From Vibrio navarrensis (lineage in GTDB: Bacteria; Pseudomonadota; Gammaproteobacteria; Enterobacterales; Vibrionaceae), in assembly GCF_015767675.1 (NCBI RefSeq), contig NZ_CP065217.1, positions 3,286,001 through 3,350,000 of the forward strand: 64,000 bases of DNA. The letters run 5' to 3'. The first letter of the stretch is position 1; each line of letters begins with the position of its first letter. Under the pieces are notes generated by a model. That model saw only the letters and a program-made list of their open reading frames with translations, ran no database searches and was not told the DNA's origin. Made by a program: the position numbers and the translations under genes. Positions 60,949 to 64,000 of the stretch are shown piece after piece.

Positions 60949-61872
60949 ATGAGCCCATTTATGTCATTCAGTCGCGCGAATTGGTCTGATTTACGCAACT
61001 CAGTGCCAATGACACTGTCTGAAGTTGACTTAAAAGCGTTGCAGGGGATCAATGAGAACCTGACAATGCAGGAAGCCGTTGAGGTTTACCTACCGCTGGC
61101 TCGTCTACTTAACCTCTATGTCCAAGCAAGGCAGAGTCGTAACTCTGTGCTGCACAATTTCCTCAATAATGAAGAGCATGCCCCACCATTTGTGATCGGC
61201 ATTGCAGGCAGTGTGGCTGTGGGAAAGAGCACCACCGCCCGTGTGCTACGTGCACTGCTTGCACGTTGGGAAAATCATCCGAAAGTGGAGTTAGTCACCA
61301 CCGATGGTTTTCTCTACCCGAAAAAGGTACTGGATGAGCGCGGTATTATGCACCGTAAAGGCTTTCCTGAGTCGTATGATATGAAACGCCTTGTCCAGTT
61401 CGTCTCGGATGTGAAGGCTGGCAAACCAGACCTAACAGTTCCGGTTTATTCGCATATCACTTATGACATCACTGATGAGTTGAAAAGTATTGATTGTCCA
61501 GACGTGTTGATTATTGAAGGGCTCAATGTTTTACAAAGTGGCATGGACTATCCCCATGATCCGCATCGTGTGTTTGTCTCTGACTTTCTCGATTTTTCGA
61601 TTTACGTCGATGCGCCTTGCGAGATCATTGAGCAGTGGTACATCGAACGCTTTCTTAAGTTCCGTAAAGGTGCGTTCACTGAGCCCGGTTCCTACTTTAG
61701 TCACTACACTCAACTCTCTGAACAGCAAGCGATCGCCAAAGCTCAGCAAATTTGGCGTGATATTAATGGGTTGAATCTTCAAGAAAACATTCTACCGACC
61801 AAAGAAAGGGCGCAGTTGATCTTACGAAAAGGGCCAAATCACTCAGTCGAAGAAGTGTTGGTGAGGAAATAA
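60949..61872 (+). CDS. coaA: Pantothenate kinase (type I)
   Basis: First and controlling step of coenzyme A synthesis, 307 aa. The P-loop is [17 protein letters not shown] near residue 84. The pantothenate-site block VTTDGFLYP near 115 and the FSIYVDAP region are present. The ATG at 60949 is preceded by AGAAGAG. It is convergent with birA, only 11 bp apart and with no visible terminator between. Divergent from the tRNA-tufB unit. Confidence 0.95.
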   Translation: MSPFMSFSRANWSDLRNSVPMTLSEVDLKALQGINENLTMQEAVEVYLPLARLLNLYVQARQSRNSVLHNFLNNEEHAPPFVIGIAGSVAVGKSTTARVLRALLARWENHPKVELVTTDGFLYPKKVLDERGIMHRKGFPESYDMKRLVQFVSDVKAGKPDLTVPVYSHITYDITDELKSIDCPDVLIIEGLNVLQSGMDYPHDPHRVFVSDFLDFSIYVDAPCEIIEQWYIERFLKFRKGAFTEPGSYFSHYTQLSEQQAIAKAQQIWRDINGLNLQENILPTKERAQLILRKGPNHSVEEVLVRK

Positions 61873-61883
61873 TAACCTTCTGC

Positions 61884-62852
61884 TTACTTGTTCACTGGGC
61901 GTAGCGATATCTCGCCGCCGAGGTAACTCTGAACCCCATTGGCCGAGCTAAGCAGTACCCCGCCCTGATTGTCGATACCAACCACCTCGCCATACACTTC
62001 TCGAGCGCCCATCAGCAACTTGACCTGACGACCGCGAAAGTTATCTAAGCGGTTCCAACGCTCAACAAACCCAGTCATACCACACAATTCGTACTCTTTT
62101 AACGCTCGCTGCCAGCTGCACATCAGTGCTAGAGCCAATTGGTTGCGATCTATCGGCGTCGCGCTATCAATCTGGTTTAGTGCTGTCCATGGTTGATCGA
62201 TGCTGTCTTTACTCTCTTGCATCTGAATGTTCAGCCCCATACCGATCACCAGATGTGCCGCCCCACCCGCTTGACCAGACATTTCAACTAAAATGCCCGC
62301 CAGTTTCTTATCCTGATAATAGACATCGTTTGGCCACTTGAGTTTGACACCTTGTATGCCCAACGATTCCAATGCTTCTACCGCAGCAATGCCGACAACT
62401 AAGCTCAGCCCCATGGCGGCCGCCATCCCCGCATCCAGTTTCCAATACATAGACATGTAGAGATTGGCACCAAAAGGGGAAAACCACTGTCGACCTCTGC
62501 GCCCACGCCCTTTTGACTGATACTCTGCGAGGCAGACATGGCCCGACTCAAGCTCTCCGATACGATTAAGTAGGTACTGATTGGTGGAATCGATCACCGG
62601 AATCAGTTCAACGGAAGCCATGCTGTCAGCTTGTAATCGCGCTTCATCAAGCAAATATAACGGCTGTGCAAGCTGATAGCCCCGCCCTTGAATGCGATAA
62701 ATGTCCAGCCCCCATTCCTGCATACCGTTGATGTGCTTGGCGATGGCCGCTCGCGACATGCCCAATTCTTGCCCGAGCGCTTCACCAGAATGGAAGTCTC
62801 CATCCGCCAGCTTACTGAGTAAATGCAGTTTAACGGTGTGTTCTTTTCTCAT
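61884..62852 (-). CDS. birA: Bifunctional biotin-protein ligase / biotin operon repressor BirA
   Basis: 322 aa. An N-terminal winged helix (about 1-65, LGQELGMSRAAIAKHINGMQ) binds the bio operator. The ligase domain carries the biotinyl-AMP loop GRGRRGRQWFSP (near 115) and the KLKWPNDVYYQDKKLAGILV block (near 170). The C-terminal SH3-like domain includes REVYGEVVGIDNQGGVL. Its substrate AccB is encoded at 25799-26242. Its ATG overlaps the murB stop in ATGA (62849-62852), showing coupled translation. Confidence 0.96.
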   Translation of the reverse strand: MRKEHTVKLHLLSKLADGDFHSGEALGQELGMSRAAIAKHINGMQEWGLDIYRIQGRGYQLAQPLYLLDEARLQADSMASVELIPVIDSTNQYLLNRIGELESGHVCLAEYQSKGRGRRGRQWFSPFGANLYMSMYWKLDAGMAAAMGLSLVVGIAAVEALESLGIQGVKLKWPNDVYYQDKKLAGILVEMSGQAGGAAHLVIGMGLNIQMQESKDSIDQPWTALNQIDSATPIDRNQLALALMCSWQRALKEYELCGMTGFVERWNRLDNFRGRQVKLLMGAREVYGEVVGIDNQGGVLLSSANGVQSYLGGEISLRPVNK

Positions 62853-63886
62853 CGTCTTACCTGTTCTAGTGTGGTTTCTGCATGACGCCCCATAAAACGG
62901 ACTTCGTGTTCCAGTGCGATTTGATACGTCTCCCAGACCCGATCACACACCAGCCCAGCCAGTGCAATCACATCTTGTGCGCTGCACTCAGCAGCATTAA
63001 TCAAAACCAGCGCCTGATCGGGATGCACCTGCGCGCCGCCAATCATCACGCCTTTGAGCTGACAATGCTCAATCAGCCAGCCCGCCGCCACTTTCACTTT
63101 ATCGCCCGCAGGATAGGCGACGATGTTCGGAAACTGTTTCTGTAAATGAGCAAAGTGCTGCGCATCAATGACCGGGTTTTTAAAAAAGCTGCCTGCATTG
63201 CCAAACTGTGCTGGATCTGGCAGCTTTTGCATACGCACTTGACAGACAGTGTCATAAATACGCTTAGGCGTCAGCTCATGTGCGGGAATGTTCTGAAGCG
63301 GACCATAACTGTTCACGGCCATCCAGTTTTTTTTCAACTTAAGTCCCAAGCCGACAATCACACAGCGTCCATACCACTGATGTTTAAATGTGGAATCTCG
63401 GTAGCCGAAGTGACATTCATCCGCAGTCAATCGGCGTGGCGAATAATCCTCAAGCGAAATGATATCGACATAATCACAGACATCTTTTAGCTCGACGCCA
63501 TAAGCACCAATATTCTGGATCGGCGCCGAACCAGCACAGCCGGGGATCAAGGCTAAATTTTCTAATCCGCCGATACCTTGCTCCACGCACCATTTAACCA
63601 ACTGCGGCCAATCTTCGCCGCCAGCGACGTACAAATAGTAGTGTTCGTCATCTTGCGTTAGCGTCTTTCCCATCAGGCGATTAATAATGACTACGCCAGC
63701 AAAGGGCTGCGTAAACAGCATATTACTGCCCTTTCCTAACACCAGCTTGGGCAATCCAGCCAAAGCGGTATTCGAGTAAATGTCAATTAACTCATCAAGA
63801 GATCTCACTTCAACCAAATGATCGCAGTACTGCTCGATGGCGAAGGTGTGGTAAGGCTTTAAAGAAGCATGATGTTGAATTTGCAT
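62849..63886 (-). CDS. murB: UDP-N-acetylenolpyruvoylglucosamine reductase
   Basis: FAD-dependent cytoplasmic enzyme completing UDP-MurNAc in peptidoglycan synthesis, 345 aa (type I MurB as in E. coli). FAD-binding LVLGKGSNMLF lies near residue 48. IPGCAGSAPIQNIGAYGVE lies near 114, and the catalytic Ser lies in the GNAGSFFKNP motif near 228. The C-terminal GAQVHPDQALVLINA block is present. It is upstream gene of the murB-birA pair. Confidence 0.96.
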   Translation of the reverse strand: MQIQHHASLKPYHTFAIEQYCDHLVEVRSLDELIDIYSNTALAGLPKLVLGKGSNMLFTQPFAGVVIINRLMGKTLTQDDEHYYLYVAGGEDWPQLVKWCVEQGIGGLENLALIPGCAGSAPIQNIGAYGVELKDVCDYVDIISLEDYSPRRLTADECHFGYRDSTFKHQWYGRCVIVGLGLKLKKNWMAVNSYGPLQNIPAHELTPKRIYDTVCQVRMQKLPDPAQFGNAGSFFKNPVIDAQHFAHLQKQFPNIVAYPAGDKVKVAAGWLIEHCQLKGVMIGGAQVHPDQALVLINAAECSAQDVIALAGLVCDRVWETYQIALEHEVRFMGRHAETTLEQVRR

Positions 63887-63923
63887 GAGGTCTTCGTCGT
63901 AACTTAAACTGAGGCCATTCTAC

Positions 63924-64000
63924 ATGACTTCAACCCAAGACGCAGTCGCCATGGCACACACAATCCGCATTGAACGACTAGACCCCATTAAGCTCCCTTT
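63924..64000 (+). CDS. 5' end of an unidentified gene, cut by the window edge
   Basis: The open frame from ATG 63924 reads MTSTQDAVAMAHTIRIERLD and PIKLP to the last base. A second ATG at 63951 (MAHTIRIERLD) could be the true start. GAGG lies 9 nt before the first ATG. The beginning IRIERLDPIKLP has the look of an acetyltransferase-like N-terminus, but 25 residues are too few to name it. It is divergent from murB, with only 37 bp between starts. Confidence 0.45.
   Translation, partial: MTSTQDAVAMAHTIRIERLDPIKLP

Overview
The window is chromosomal DNA of a gammaproteobacterium, almost certainly a Vibrio. The evidence is gene order and protein sequence: cpxRA, trmL, fxsA, aspA-dcuA, dsbD, the crbR/actP/crbS/acs acetate block, aroQ-accBC-prmA, dusB-fis, zntR, purHD, the hupA-DUF416-hemE-nudC-rsd neighbourhood, the secE-nusG-rplKAJL-rpoBC cluster, tufB with four tRNAs, and coaA-birA-murB. 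The fairly high GC would suit a fluvialis/furnissii-like species, but that is only an inference. Nearly all of it is conserved core genome.

Layout. 1-8.4 kb: envelope stress two-component system (cpxRA), tRNA methylation, anaerobic C4-dicarboxylate metabolism (aspA, dcuA) and the periplasmic thiol reductase dsbD. 8.5-23.0 kb: an acetate-use block. It holds a LuxR-type response regulator (CrbR-like), a K+/H+ antiporter, a DUF485-actP acetate permease operon, a hybrid sensor kinase whose N-terminus is itself a solute-symporter fold (CrbS-like), an MFS transporter, a cNMP/CBS/nucleotidyltransferase protein with a DEDD exonuclease, and acs. 23.1-24.9 kb: an Old Yellow Enzyme and a divergent TetR regulator with two tandem palindromic operators between them. 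25.3-30.2 kb: aroQ-accB-accC, prmA and dusB-fis.

30.2-33.6 kb is the only accessory stretch. It holds a two-TM zinc-ribbon membrane protein, then a small graveyard of a former island: the first ~29 codons of a type I modification gene (hsdM) fused to the 3' end of an unrelated gene, a Fic gene with most of its middle deleted, and a shattered tyrosine recombinase. An HExxH metallopeptidase-like protein follows. 33.7-46.8 kb: chemoreceptor, zntR, purHD, DUF1481 lipoprotein, hupA, a CNNM/CBS membrane protein, DUF416, a D-2-hydroxyacid dehydrogenase, a uracil-DNA-glycosylase-family protein, hemE, nudC and rsd. A strong candidate for an unannotated ~70-nt small RNA lies between hemE and nudC.

46.8-60.7 kb is the ribosomal protein/RNA polymerase cluster on the minus strand, with its L10 leader and rplL-rpoB attenuator, then tufB and tRNA genes Thr-Gly-Tyr-Thr. 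60.9-64.0 kb: coaA, birA-murB and the first codons of an unidentified gene running off the end.

The items most worth following are the candidate sRNA at 45045-45114, the nucleotidyltransferase/exonuclease pair embedded in the acetate locus, paired inverted repeats at the crbR and actP promoters, a palindrome that contains both stop codons of two convergent genes, and the deletion scars of the lost restriction-modification/Fic/integrase island.
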